Below, piece by piece: positions 24,091 through 35,300 of a DNA stretch of 64,000 nucleotides; the stretch's first letter is position 1, and each line of letters begins with the position of its first letter. The position numbers and the translations under genes were made by a program. The DNA comes from Cunninghamia lanceolata. Lineage: Eukaryota > Streptophyta > Pinopsida > Cupressales > Cupressaceae. A model generated the notes under the pieces. It ran no database searches and was not told the DNA's origin. It saw only the letters and a program-made list of their open reading frames with translations. The stretch is from contig BSBN01001250.1 in assembly GCA_027924645.1 (NCBI GenBank), positions 20,372,001-20,436,000 of the forward strand, given 5' to 3'.

Positions 24091-24878
24091 GGAGGATAGT
24101 CAAAAACCATCCACCACCTCTGCCCAAAATTGTCCCTTATCGCTTGGTTGTTGCACCAATGGATAGGGAACCTCTTGCATGTAAGGGGTAGAGGTTGATT
24201 TGTTCATGGGTTTGTGAAAATAGAACACAAGTCCAATTTTGTAATTTGTTCATTTTTAACTTGTTCATAGGACAACTTATCTGCATAGAACTCTCTAAAT
24301 TCTCTCCTCTTTTCTGACCAACTAGCAATTTTCTTGCTAATTGAATCTACATTTGATAACATAGATTCAAGAAATTGAGCAAGCGTGGATCTATGCAAGG
24401 TTGAAGTTGTAGGTTCTTTCAACCTTCCAATTATGTCCTCAATTTTTTTTTTATTGTTTTCAATTTAGCCCATTATATTTTCTTATGTTCCAGGGGCATA
24501 TTGAGGAATGAATGGAGGTGTTTGTTGTTGGGGTTGTTCTTCAGCAGGTATTTGTTGTTTAGGTGATGGAGGATTTTGTAGATTTTCAGGAGGAGGAGGA
24601 GGTGCATTATCAATTCTTGTAAATTAAAGAAATTTTCATCAAAAAACTTTTTGAACCTACCTATTTAGCAACAAAGTCACACAAGAAAGCAAATAGAACT
24701 TACTACTTTGGCCTCCCAGATGTCGTGGTGGCATTTTGACGATGAATCGATGACAAATTGTTGACGATATGCCCTTCGATAACATGAGTGCGCTCTCCTT
24801 TGTCTCCAAGCTGCGAGTTTGCTGTGAAATGTTGTGAAACAATGAAATGAAATGCAAGTGTTTTTTTTATATAGCATA

Positions 24879-24914
24879 GCATAATGCACTCACGTTATAA
24901 CGTGAGTGCGTTAT
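24879..24914. repeat. 36-bp near-perfect palindrome
   Basis: The half-site GCACTCACGTTA (24886-24897) is followed directly by its exact complement inverted, to 24909. Outer arms CATAAT/GTTATG extend it to about 36 bp with one mismatch. It is about 145 bp upstream of the gene X start codon. Confidence 0.85.
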
Positions 24915-24979
24915 GGCTTGGTGTTGCCAAGCCTTAGGTTCAACATCACTAAGCCATAATGCGATCACATTATGGCTTA
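24915..24979. repeat. Two adjacent hairpins
   Basis: GGCTTGG (24915-24921) pairs with CCAAGCC (24927-24933). TAAGCCATAATG (24950-24961) pairs over 12 bases with 24968-24979 around a 6-base loop. The CCATAATGCG/CATAATGC word is shared with the neighbouring palindrome. Confidence 0.8.
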
Positions 24980-25667
24980 AATTTTATTAAAAAAATTGGC
25001 CACTTTTTGGCCCCCCAACTTTTTGCACTTGCCCATGGGATATGAGTCATTCTATAACTACTCTGTAACATATTGTAACTATGTTGTACAAATAGCATTT
25101 AATTATCCACATTGGAGATAGTTGAACAATCCACAATAGAAGTCTAGGAAAACCAATTTGATGCATTTACCCCTTTCAAGTCACGAGAATTCTCATTCTC
25201 AACCTTGCTCTTTGTAGCATTCATTGTACCCTAGTTCATTTCTAAATTTCAATAAAAGGAGCATGCATGTCTAAAAAAAGTATGCACATTTGAATGTGTA
25301 TTGGTTAATTGTGTTTTTAATTTTCATTTGAACTCTATAATCATGTCTTTCTCTAAGGATTTTCAAGCTTGAACCACCTAGGATCAGAACCATTGGTATT
25401 AAATTTGTGTTTTGCACATGCATGTACATATGTGTGCACAACAACAAAAGTAAGGTTGTTCACTTGGTTTGACTTCTAAGTATTTACACGAACATTGCAA
25501 CAAGATTAAGGTGGTTGAAGAAAGTATGAATGTTTAAGAGATTATTCAAGTAGCTTTTGAGGCTAAGTTTTGTGTTGTTACACAAACTTATATGTCAACT
25601 CAAACAAATGCCACAATGCACCAAACACCTTGTTCTTGCAAAACCCCAAAGCTTTTTCAAAGTGCGA

Positions 25668-25750
25668 ATCAATTTGGATATCCCAACATTTGAAGGTAAA
25701 ATTGATGTTACAATTTTAGATATCTAGCTTCAACAACTCAAGGCATAATT
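25668..25750 (+). pseudogene. Gypsy gag, fragment 1
   Basis: Reads LDIPTFEGKIDV then LQQLKA, the typical start of the plant Gypsy Gag core (IPEF.GK..V..FLDWL..LE). It has two stops (one where a Trp is expected) and runs into the TIR element at 25751. Confidence 0.7.
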
Positions 25751-28057
25751 GGGTGCTACCACAATAATGTGTCTCACTTATGGGACATCCTAATTTTTGT
25801 CTGAAATCACATATTTTTTAGAAAAATTAATGATTTGAGCATCGAGGGGTTCCATCTAAAGGGGTTTAATTGAAGGGGGTTAGATCAAACCCCCTTAGAT
25901 CAAACCCCCTTGGAAATAACACCCTTAGTCTTAAATCAAATCCTTGATGGAGTCTTCTCTGCACCTATCAAAATGCTAACAAAAAACTAATTTTCCTTCA
26001 CCTTTTAGGGATCAAATGAAGTCATTTAGAAATTATATTTTGTAAGTATGTATCCCTTAGTATAATATTTCCAAAAAGTATGATTTTGAATATATTTCAT
26101 TTGATTGTTCTATTTATTTTCTATCTAGTGAATATAGGTTTTTCACCAAACATCAAGGTCTCTATTCCACACACATGGAATATTTTTTAAAAAATAGAGA
26201 AAAAAAATTCTAAAAAATATTTGCACACTAGGTACTGATGTCCTTGTTTCAACAAAAAAAGAAGTTAATTTGGATAAATACCGAAAAAATTATGTTGTAT
26301 GGTATAAACTTATGTCTGAATTATAATTAATCTCACTTCAAAAATTAATTAAAAAATATGAAACAAAAAATTATTAAAAATAACTATGCACTAGATATTG
26401 GTATTACAATTCTATGTTTAAAAATTTATAATTTTATCCTTTCCATAAAAAAAAGTTATGATGTATGGTATAAATGTCACTTTTTAAAAATATTATTAAT
26501 TATAAAAATTAAGTTATTAAAAATTACGTAAAAAAATTCACAAATTATTTCTTTTTTTTTTTATAATTACATTTAGAATCTACACACAAAATCTCAAAAA
26601 TTAGTAGTTCACATCATTTTCAAATCCTTAATGAATTAGTTGCTATATGGTGCAGGAGCACCTAGTGGAATTCATGCCTCCATGAGGCCATTTTTGTAAA
26701 TATTTATTTTACATGGTGTTTGGGTCATGTAATAAGGTTATTTAGACCATACTTAACATGTTTGAGTCATTAAATAGGTTATTAGGTGATTATGAGTTCA
26801 TTTTGTCAAAAAATTGAAAAAATTGTCAAAGTTGTCATATTGTTAAAATTGCAAAAATGCAAAAATAAGAAGATGAAAGGTCATATGAGGAAGTTAGACA
26901 GTTGTAGGTGGTTGGTTAGGCTTATAAATGGTTTAAATACCCTTGTATGGTCGAATCTTGGGGGAGAGGATTGGGAAAAATGAATATGTAATGAAATGAA
27001 GGTAAGAGACCAATGAAAATTCTGAGTTTGTACACTGTTATCCCTGTTCTTTGATATGGTACCATCTGTATGAACCATCAATGAGCCTAAAATTGGTTTG
27101 GTTTGAAAGTGTAATGAATCTAGTTCATTTTGGTCTTTGTTTCACTTCATTTCATGGAGTAGAATGAAAGTTATGAATGTTTTTGTGGCTGCAATTCCCA
27201 GATTTTCCTGTAACAGTCCTGTAGCAGCGTGTTGTACGTCCTTGTACGGACTGATATTGGCTTGAAACCAATGGGAAAAGAAGGATAAATGAATCTAGTT
27301 TCATTTGTTTTTTGTTTGGTTCAATTTCATGAAGATTTGCAGAAGTTATGATCATTTTTGTAAGTGCAGGTCTGAAACCCTCTTAGGGTGGACAGCAAGT
27401 AGTCAAAATTGTGTTTCTCTCAATTGGAACAGTGGAATGGTCTAAAAATTGGTGAAAAGGTTCATTTTAACATATATTTTTATATTCTAAATTTGCAGAT
27501 AAAAAGAATGAAGTTTTCTATCAAAGCAATGATGCCCTAGGACTGTTTTCAATGTGTTTGTAGACGGTTATGACAGTAACAGTGGGAGTTCTTGTGTTTA
27601 GTTGTTGAAATAAAAGGTTCATTATAAGTATAATGGATTGGAAATGGTGTTAAAGGTTCCTTGGGACCCCTTTCAATGTGCATTTGTTAAAAATCATAAG
27701 TGTTTGAGCCTTTTATCTACATGAGATGTGCCAAAATACCATGCTTATGAGTTTATGCTTTGGATGAGTAAAGTGATTGAGAGAGAAGTTATTGGTTTGA
27801 TCTCCTACCTCTTGCATTAGTTGGCATGGTTGAGTTGTTTTGTTGATGATTTCATAGTTTGTGTTATTGAAAAGTAAGCAAAGCATGCTTAAGAGAGAGG
27901 ATTTTGTAACATTGCCTTGAATGATTGGTTGAGTTGAATTGTGATCCTCCTACCTCTGCATCACTATAGGTGTCAGAAAGTGAAAATTTGGTTAAAAATA
28001 TTGATTTCAATGTCCCACTTTGGCCAAAAAGTGGAACACAGTATTGTGGGATCACCC
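25751..28057. mobile_element. TIR-1: terminal-inverted-repeat element, TSD AATT
   Basis: The left end GGGTGCTACCACAATAATGT and the right end, read inverted, GGGTGATCCCACAATACTGT match in inverted orientation. AATT flanks both ends (25747-25750 and 28058-28061). Excising the element with one AATT rejoins the Gypsy Gag frame (QLKA then FSINNF). Near the left end lies an inverted pair GGGGGTTAGATCAAACCCCC. No transposase was recognised, so it is probably non-autonomous. The first 900 bp match both interrupted parts of TIR-2. The stretch 26640-27990 has no counterpart there and may be a further insertion. Superfamily not assigned. Confidence 0.7.
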
Positions 28058-28061
28058 AATT

Positions 28062-28126
28062 CTCTATTAACAACTTTAATGATAGGAAATAATTTAATTG
28101 CAGCATTGAAAATGTTTATTTCAATG
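28062..28126 (+). pseudogene. Gypsy gag, fragment 2
   Basis: Sixty-five bases between TIR-1 and LARD-A read FSINNFNDRK then FNCSIENVYF in the frame that continues at 34717. This is too short to recognise alone; the assignment rests on the joined reading. Confidence 0.65.
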
Positions 28127-29357
28127 TGTTTAGTGTAAAATGTGAAGAGGCTTTGTTTTCAATGGTTTGTGTTGATCCTCCTTTCACCACTAAACATTCA
28201 AGGACATTCAGCTGAGTAGGAAGTCTACTACAGGCTTCTTGTCACTTGGAACATTGGGGAAGATTGGAATTGTATGATTTAGTTGTTCAATTAAGCGTAA
28301 TTATGTTCAAAACCCTAATTATATGAATTCGTGAACAAACGAACAAATTACGAAAAATGATCACACATAGATATATCAAATGACAATCAAATACGTACCA
28401 GATTTTAAAGTTCAGAAAGTGAAAAAGTTGGGGACTAATGAACGGGTGCCTTAGTCCAGTGTCACAGCTTTTGTCGAGATTTGGAAACCTTGTCTCCAAC
28501 ATGTTCCTACTGTTCTAGAGATTTTCTTGTTGTAAGATTTGAAGGACTAATGAGTAGGCGCCCGAGTCCAGGTCCCTATTTTCTTCTCTGATCTACAATT
28601 CTAACAGTCTACACTACTCTCCTGTAACTCCACTTTTTTTGCTTTCACCACCTGTAACCTACAATCACAGAAAAATGGGTTGGGGGTTGTGGTGTTTAGA
28701 GGCTTGCCTCAGTTAAGCCCCGGAGAGACATTCAAGTCTTCCAAACACCGTTGTCAGATAAAGAGTGTGTATCCCTACGGGATAGAGGCAAAATCCAAAT
28801 GATAAATGATTGAAAACACAATTGATATCACCTTGTAGTGAAGATCTCATGGGAGGAAGATGCTCTTCATGCCATGAGGAGATGGATGCCAAATCTACAA
28901 ATACAAACACAAGAACAACACAAATTCTACTCTACAACACACAATGAATGCCTTGAATCACCTTAACATAAGCCACAAGTATGCAATATCCATCTAGTTT
29001 ACAAATGAATCACTAATCATGCTTATATATGCAACTACAAACATTCCAACTAAGAATTTCGTAATTCAAACTTACCGTGTCGGCATAGGACCTAAATAAC
29101 AGTCATAAACTGACACTTTGAAATTGGTCCTAACCTAAAATAGGGAAGGACTAGGGCATGGGTGCCCAAGTCCTCCCCCCTATTTCAGGCAGGATTTATG
29201 TCAAGTGTACCCCCTAGGTTCCATTTGCCATGAAACTTCAAGGTTTTCTCATCGGGATGTCAAATTAACATGCAAGATGTCCTAAATGCATTCTAAAGAC
29301 CTGAGAGCTAAACCTTAAGAGGGAAAAGCTCCCAAGGGGACATTTTCTAACGTAACA
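28127..29357 (-). repeat. LARD-A 3' LTR (1,231 bp)
   Basis: Pairs with 33506-34711; shared blocks include GATCCTCCTTTCACCACTAA and TATCCCTACGGGATAGAGGC (one base different in the other copy). Related to the LARD-B LTRs. Confidence 0.9.
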
Positions 29358-29375
29358 TTTATCCCCCACTTTAAT
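29358..29375 (-). promoter_or_regulatory. LARD-A polypurine tract
   Basis: On the minus strand AAAGTGGGGGATAAA abuts the 3' LTR. The equivalent place in LARD-B reads AAAGTGGGGGCTAAA. Confidence 0.7.
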
Positions 29376-29584
29376 GTATGTATAAACGCAAGGCCCATAC
29401 ATGCATTAAATTATGGTCAACAAACACGCCAAGCACGGAGAAGACACACCAATCACAATGAAGACAATAACAGGCATGCAAAACATGGAGAATATACCAT
29501 TGAAGACACAAAATACATTGAAGATTTTTCTTTTTCTTTTTCATATATATGAGATGCAGATGCAAGTACAAGGAAAGTAAACAC

Positions 29585-30230
29585 ACCACCCATAATGCAG
29601 GAGGGACTCATCACCACCAGTCTTTAAGACTACATATGGAGCAACACACACACCAAACAAATCTCAGTGTAGAAGTGACTCATCGTCACCAGTCTTTAAG
29701 ACTGCATATGGGGCAACACACACCAAATAAATCTCAAAGTGCAGGAGGGACTCGTCACCACCGATCTTTAAGACTGCACTTAAGAACAAACACGCCAAAC
29801 AAAACAAGCACGCCATACAAATCCCAAAGCATAGGAGGGACTCATCGCCACCGGTCTTTAAACTATGCTGGGAATAAACACACAATACACACACTTGGAA
29901 GACATGGAGAAAACATGATAGAAAAGCGATGGAGTGTTCCTACTTATAGGTTCATCACCATCTCAGGCACATTACAGGAACACACCGATGATTGAGCTTC
30001 ACCACAACAATCACCGAAGACACACTTAAGGATTGAGTTAGTCACAAAACTGCTCCCTACCTCCGTAGAGGACTTTTGAAAATGACAAGATGTGCATTCT
30101 CCACAAGAAATACACCATCCCCACCTCCGCAGAGGGCTTAAATGATTGCAAGTTGATTTCAACAAATCTCAGAGTGCAGGAGGGACTCATCGCCACCAGT
30201 CTTTAAGACTACACCTGAGAACAAACACAT
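29585..30230. repeat. LARD-A interior minisatellite (five units)
   Basis: GGAGGGACTCATCGCCACC followed by AGTCTTTAAGACT recurs at about 29594, 29667, 29742, 29835 and 30174. AGTCTTTAAGACT is itself a palindrome. LARD-B has a diverged version of the unit at the same place. The open frame at 29549-29995 is a by-product. Confidence 0.75.
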
Positions 30231-31124
30231 TGCTAACATCTAAAATAGACAGCTTACCTTATATATGCCCCCACCTTAAGGTGGTTGATATCAGGTATCG
30301 ATATCAAGTATGTTAAGGTAGGAAGAAAACATACAAGGAACACGATCTCTCGCAAAGCCCATGCCCCCAGAGGTGACATGTACGTTACGATCACCAAATG
30401 TTCCCAAAAACACATTCCTGCAAGAAAAGTGTTAGCGTCCATATGATCATGATAAACAACAATGCCTATGATCATTCACACAAAGAGCCAAGGTTATACT
30501 ATGTATTTGGAGATCAAGTATAATCGTGGGGCTATACTACAAAAATCTCAAAACCGAGTGTAACCAAGGCAAGATTCAAAGACAAATAAAGTGCACAGAG
30601 CAGCAGTATTGTTATGGTTTGTAATTGGGATAAGACAACATCAAGATCACACAGAGTGATTCTACTAGCCAAGCGTCCGATAATATATAACAACCCCATC
30701 GTCATGTATGGACTTGGTCCATTTTTTTATTTCTCGCAAAAGGGACACTAGGTCTGCATCAGTATAATATGTTTTTCGTCATCCACTCACTAGATAGAAA
30801 CACTAGAGGAAGGGAAACAATAAATCGAGAGAGAAACAAGTACCTTAGGGACAGTCACGTAGGAGGGTGTCCCCCAAGTCACCAACCACAATGCTATGTC
30901 TGTAAGACACAACACACAAGGATGAAAATAGATGAGAAGAAATATAGAAGAATGATGATACAAATAGAAGAAGGTCACACCAGAGGCAGTCTCCTGGTAT
31001 CCTGGACCTTACAAGAGAATCAAGGGTCATCCCAGGAGGCCTAAACAACACATAACACATCACAGGGGAAACACATTATGAGAGATAGAGGGTTAGAAAT
31101 ACTTACCTGGTAGTGCCAGTCTTA

Positions 31125-32229
31125 CTAAGGGTTGTCATCAAGAAAATCATCATCATCTTCCCACTCTCGAATGTTAGAGGAAAGTGGGACATAAGGTACC
31201 ATAGCCCAACTCTTATTCTTGTCTTCGGGTTGTCCATTGTTAAGATCTTCTTTGTTTGATTCAATGTTAGGTGAGATATTTTCTTGTTGAGTTACAATTC
31301 GTTGGGCATAAGCTTGTTGTCTCCTCCTCCTTTCTCATGCTTGTCTATTTCTTTTTGTCTTACCACTTATCTCTTGTAAGATAGTGTTTTTCTCTTCCAT
31401 ACGTTTTTGTGTTTTAGAGGAGGAAGCACCAGGCTTAAATATCATTTGTCTAGGTAGAATGTTTTACTGTCAATGACTACCTCTTGATCCTTGTAAGGAT
31501 GGCGGGGGAGGAACCTCAGCATAGGGTATTTTTCCTTTCGGTCTAGGATTATCTTCAAATGATGGTTGTTTGTCTCTTGTTTCTTGCATAGAAGGACCAA
31601 CCACTTTATGTAATAGTTTTGTTTTGTAGTTTCTATAGCTCAAGAAGTTAAAAACTATTCGTGGCTCCGGTTCCACTTTAGATATTTCCCAAAAGTAATC
31701 AAGTGTACAATGTTGTCTTGTAACTAGAGTCTTATACTTATTGCGAGGGATAGTAATCACTTGTCCATTCAAAGGAAATTTTACATAGTTATGAATTGTT
31801 GAAGGGACAACTTTCATAGCCTTTAACCATGGATGTCCTAATTTTATGTGAAAATTGTCTAAAATGGGGACAACATCAAGCCATTGTTGTACAGATTTCT
31901 CAAATACAGTGACCAGTAAAGATATCTTCCCATAAGTGTTTATAAAGGTTCCTTTATGTCTTAATCATCATATCTGAAGGGTCATAAAAGCCTTGCATCA
32001 ATTCATGTGAATAGAGGAACTCTTATGTGGCTACATTAGTCATGAAATTAGGATCAATAAGGGTTCCATCCACATGATTTCCCATTATCTTCACAGTGAT
32101 ATAAAGAGGTCCTTCAATGTCTCCACTTGTTCTATCATGAGGTGTAAACACAAGTTCAGGTTCGGGGACCTTTCTTTTCATGTAAGGCCTAGGAGGGAAT
32201 CTATTGTTGTTGTTGAAATTAGAAGCCAT
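31125..32229 (-). pseudogene. LARD-A ORF with retropepsin-like domain
   Basis: From ATG 32229 (MASNFNNNNRFPPRPYMKRK) the frame reads PLYITVKIMGNHVDGTLIDP, then two stops and a frameshift near 31900. The other frame continues LGHPWLKAMKVVPSTIH and KFPLNGQVITIP. This is the layout of the Gypsy-type retroviral-like aspartic protease: flap region, then LGRPWL...VPST.H..KF. The usual active-site D-[ST]-G is DPN here, so catalysis is unlikely. A Gln/Lys-rich tail (EEKNTILQEISGKTKRNRQ) and an acidic end (EWEDDDDFLDD) lead to a stop at 31127-31125. No Gag zinc knuckle or RT is present. A splice-donor-like sequence follows within 25 bases. Confidence 0.65.
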
Positions 32230-32339
32230 GTGTTTAAGTTTTCAAGTCAATGCAAGATCAGATTTTTAAAAGATTTTCAAAAGTTATGCAAAAGATAAGT
32301 GCAAAACAATGTGTAAAAATGACATAAATTCTTGATTTT

Positions 32340-33040
32340 TTCAACTTTTTCAATGCAAATAAGTGAAAGAAAGGGTGTTGTAAGGAAATTGATCAAGGGA
32401 AGAAAATAATATGTCTGATATTAGTCCAATAAAGCAATAATACCCTTCACAACACACTTTTGATGCAAACCTAGAATGATGACAAGTCAAAACCTAGTGA
32501 AAATACACTAAAATATGCAATTTTTCACTAATTTGCAATGCAAAGACCCAATAAAAGGGGTGTTGTAAAGAATTTTAGGAGGTGAAGAATATTATATAAG
32601 TAATATAAGTCACTTAAAGCCATAAAATCTATCACAACATGCTTGGAGTGCAAATCTACGTCAAACCCTAAGGAAAATATAGCAAAAATATGCAAATTTT
32701 CACCAAATTTCAATGCAAAGGCCCAATAAAAGGGGTGTTGTAAAGAATTTTAGGAGGTGAAGCAGATTGTAGCAGTAATATAAGTTACCTAAAGCCATAA
32801 AATCTATCACAACATGTTTGGAGTGCAAATCTAGGTCAAACCCTAGTGAAAATATAGCTAAAATATGTAATTTTTCACCAAATTCTCAATGTAAGGGCCT
32901 AATAAAAAGGTGTTGTAAAGAATTTTAGGATGGGAAGTAGATAATAACCCTGATAACAGCCAATTAGTGTAGAAAAATCCTTTACAACATGCCTATGGTG
33001 CAAATCTAGAGAGACGATAAGGCTAAAATCTAGTGAAAAG
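32340..33040. repeat. LARD-A leader tandem repeat (about 175 bp, four copies)
   Basis: The word TGTTGTAA(A/G)GAA recurs at 32376, 32561, 32736 and 32911 (spacings 185, 175, 175), each followed by GGTGAAG-type words and CTATCACAACATG. It lies between the primer-binding site and the ORF. LARD-B has a single matching unit at about 53800-53970. Confidence 0.8.
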
Positions 33041-33491
33041 GCAAGGTTTTCAAACCCTAGGCATGAAATTTTGCAAGCAAACCACTATGATGCAACATTA
33101 CAGTTAGAAATAATTCCTAATGAGTGTTTTAAAAGGGTAGTAAAATTTTAAACAAGATTTTGACTACAAACCCTAGCTAATGCAAAACTAGGTTATATGG
33201 AAAAATGCACAATTTTAAGCAATGTTTATCAATTTAAGTATGAAAAATGCAATGTAAATGAATAATGAATGAAAATTTTATGTATTTTAAATCAGATCTG
33301 ATGATAATGACATAAATTTATTAAAATTAAATGCAAACTAATTCAAATTATTTGAAAATGCAAGTTAAAAATGCCAATTTTTTTAAATTTTTCTAATTTT
33401 TCATTTTTCAAATGCAATAAGATGAACAATGATATGAATGAATGTAAATCTGAAGCACAACACTCAGAAAGGTGCAAAATTCAAAAGAACA

Positions 33492-33502
33492 CGGGTTCAC
33501 CA
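33492..33502 (-). promoter_or_regulatory. LARD-A primer-binding site
   Basis: On the minus strand TGGTGAACCCG follows three bases after the 5' LTR. The same 11 bases are in LARD-B. The TGG start fits any tRNA 3' CCA; the tRNA was not identified, but it is not the initiator-Met site used by the Copia elements. Confidence 0.7.
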
Positions 33503-33505
33503 AAA

Positions 33506-34711
33506 TGTTTAGGGTAAAATATGAAGAGGGTTTATTTTCATTGGTTTGTGTTGATCCTCCTTTCACCACTAAACATTCAAGGACATTCAGTCGAGTAGGA
33601 AGTCTACTACAAGATTCTTGTCACTTGGAACACAGGAGAAGATTTGAATTGTATGATTTAGTTGTTTAATTAAGCCCAATTATGTTCAAAACCCTAATTA
33701 TATGAATTCGTGAACAAATTAATAAATTATGAAAAATGATCGCACACAAAGATATCAAATGACAATCAAATGCGTACCAGATTTTGAAGTTTAGAAAGTG
33801 GAAAAGTTGGGGACTAATGAGCAGGCCCCCTAGTCCAGTGCCATAGCTTTTTCTGAGATCTAGAAATCTTTTCTGCAACCTATTCTTGCTGTTCTAGATA
33901 TTTTCTTGTTGCAGGATCTGGAGGACTAATGAGTGGGCGCCTGAGTCTAGGTCCCTATTTTCTTCTCTGATCTGCAATTCTGATAGTCTGTAGTACTCTC
34001 CTGCAACTCCACTTTTTCTGCTTTCACCCTAGAAAAATGGGTTGGGGGTTGTGGTGTTTAGATGATTGCCTCAATCAAGCCCCAGAGAGACATTCAAGTC
34101 TTCCGAACACTGTTGTCAGATAAAGAATGTGTATCCCTGTGGGATAGAGGCAAAATCTAAATGATAAATGATTGAAAACACAATTGATATCACCTTGTAG
34201 TGAAGATCTCATGGGAGGAAGATGCTCTTCATGCCATGAGGAGATGGATGCCAAATCTACAAATACAAACACAAAAACAACACAAATTCTACTTTGCAAC
34301 ACATAATGAATGCCTTGAATCACCTTAACATAAGCCACAAGTATGCAATATCCATCTAGTTTACAAATGAATCACTAATCATGCTTATATATGCAACTAC
34401 AAACATTCACACTAAGAATTTTGTAATTCAAACTTATCGATAGGACCTAAATAACGGTCATAAACTGACACTTTGAAATTGGTCCTGACCTAAAATAGGA
34501 TAGGACTAGGGCGCGGATGCCCAAGTCCTCCCCTTTATTTCAGGTAGGATTTATGTCAAGTGTACCCCCAGGTCCCATTTGCCATGAAACTTTAGGGTTT
34601 TCTCATCAAGATGTCAAATTAACATGCAAGATGTCCTAAATGTATTCTAAAGACCCGAGAGCTAAACCTTAAGAGGGAAAAGCCCCCAAGGGGACATTTT
34701 CTGACGTAACA
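33506..34711 (-). repeat. LARD-A 5' LTR (1,206 bp)
   Basis: Direct repeat of 28127-29357. It lacks about 20 bp (CCTGTAACCTACAATCACAG region) and a few other small blocks of the other LTR. Confidence 0.9.
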
Positions 34712-34716
34712 CAATG

Positions 34717-35300
34717 TCCCACTATTGGAAAACACTCAACACATAAAGCACGAGGGATTGCCAACCTATATTCAAACTTAGAATTCCTTTATCAAAACTT
34801 TACAAGAAGAATATTACTCCCTAAAAAACTATTTGGATGAGTACATGAAGTTCTAGTATTTGCATCAATGTAAGGAGCAATCAGTTGAAGATTACACTGA
34901 GTTTCATAACTACCCTATGTGCCTACATGAGGATACTCCAGAGCAACACAAACTACTCCAATACACTAGTGGATTATCACCTTGCATTTGAGCCAAAATG
35001 GAGTTCCTACTTCAAACACATTGGGGCAAGTATTCTACAATGCATCTAAGATTAAAAGGCAAGGCCAAGCTCAAGCAAAACATATCCTCACACAAGAACA
35101 AGCCAACATAGGAATCAACTTCAAACCCCTTTATGCAGAAGTAGAATTCCCCTGCACAAAACCATTTCAAAACTCCAAAATAACTATGCAAAATTCTAAA
35201 GCCTCAACATCGAAACAACAAGGTGATAAATGGTACCATTACCATTGTCCAATTCCCACAATAACACTAAATGTCATGTGCAATAATCTCTAGTTATAAA
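34717..35300 (+). pseudogene. Gypsy gag, fragment 3
   Basis: Reads EYYSLKNYLDEYMKF, YLHQCKEQSVEDYTEFH and HKLLQYTSGLSPCI, the conserved core of the retrotransposon Gag domain (SVE.YT.EF...L, then GL...I). A stop and a frameshift follow. A His/Cys patch near 35230-35280 (KWYHYHCP, VMC) is what remains of the zinc-knuckle region. The Copia elements encode an unrelated Gag. Confidence 0.75.

Larger units (their letters stand above)
15265..24734 (-). pseudogene. Gene X: unrecognised six-exon gene split by a Copia insertion
   Basis: Read leftward. Exon 1 has ATG 24734 (MPPRHLGGQS) and donor GTAAGT. Exon 2 runs 24615-24091, is interrupted by Copia-1 (17205-24090), and continues 17199-16722. Exons 3-6 are 16623-16556, 16464-16402, 15531-15439 and 15324-15265. 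Every intron is GT-AG, and exons 4-6 join in phase 0 to a stop at 15267-15265 (tail NPGTEANEEIDF). The predicted protein of about 430 aa has a Pro/Gln-rich N-terminus, a helical basic middle (SISKKIASWSEKRREFREFY), a Trp/Cys stretch (IHWCNNQ, GQRWWMVFDYP), a Gly/Arg segment (FQGRGGG) and a CQACGSTCGY motif. In-frame stops lie near 24470, 24206 and 17050, and there is a one-base discrepancy at the exon 2/3 junction. The frame reads across the Copia element when one TSD copy is removed. Function unknown; it may be a host gene or the second gene of a DNA transposon. Confidence 0.65.
24735..25667. other. 5' flank of gene X and probable leader of the Gypsy element
   Basis: No gene is seen. The first 250 bases hold a cluster of inverted repeats (24879-24979). 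At about 25230-25260 AATAAAAGGAGC follows CTTGCTCTTTGTAGC, the look of an LTR end with a polyadenylation signal. The Gypsy Gag reading starts soon after, so 5' LTR or leader remains may lie at 25000-25660. No LTR boundary could be fixed. Confidence 0.35.
28127..34711 (-). mobile_element. LARD-A: non-autonomous LTR element, TSD CAATG
   Basis: Direct repeats 28127-29357 and 33506-34711 start TGTTTAG and end TAACA. CAATG flanks both sides exactly (28122-28126, 34712-34716). A primer-binding site next to the right LTR and a purine-rich tract next to the left LTR place the element on the minus strand. The 4.1-kb interior has one decayed ORF with a protease-like domain but no reverse transcriptase or integrase, so movement must have depended on proteins from another element. 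It is inserted in the Gypsy gag. Confidence 0.9.

Noticed and set aside
29549..29995. 148-codon frame rich in His, Arg and Ser
   Set aside because: Translation of the LARD-A minisatellite; the residues repeat with the DNA unit.
29585..30230. Possible CRISPR-like array
   Set aside because: Units diverge in the supposed repeat, spacing is irregular, and the setting is a plant retroelement.
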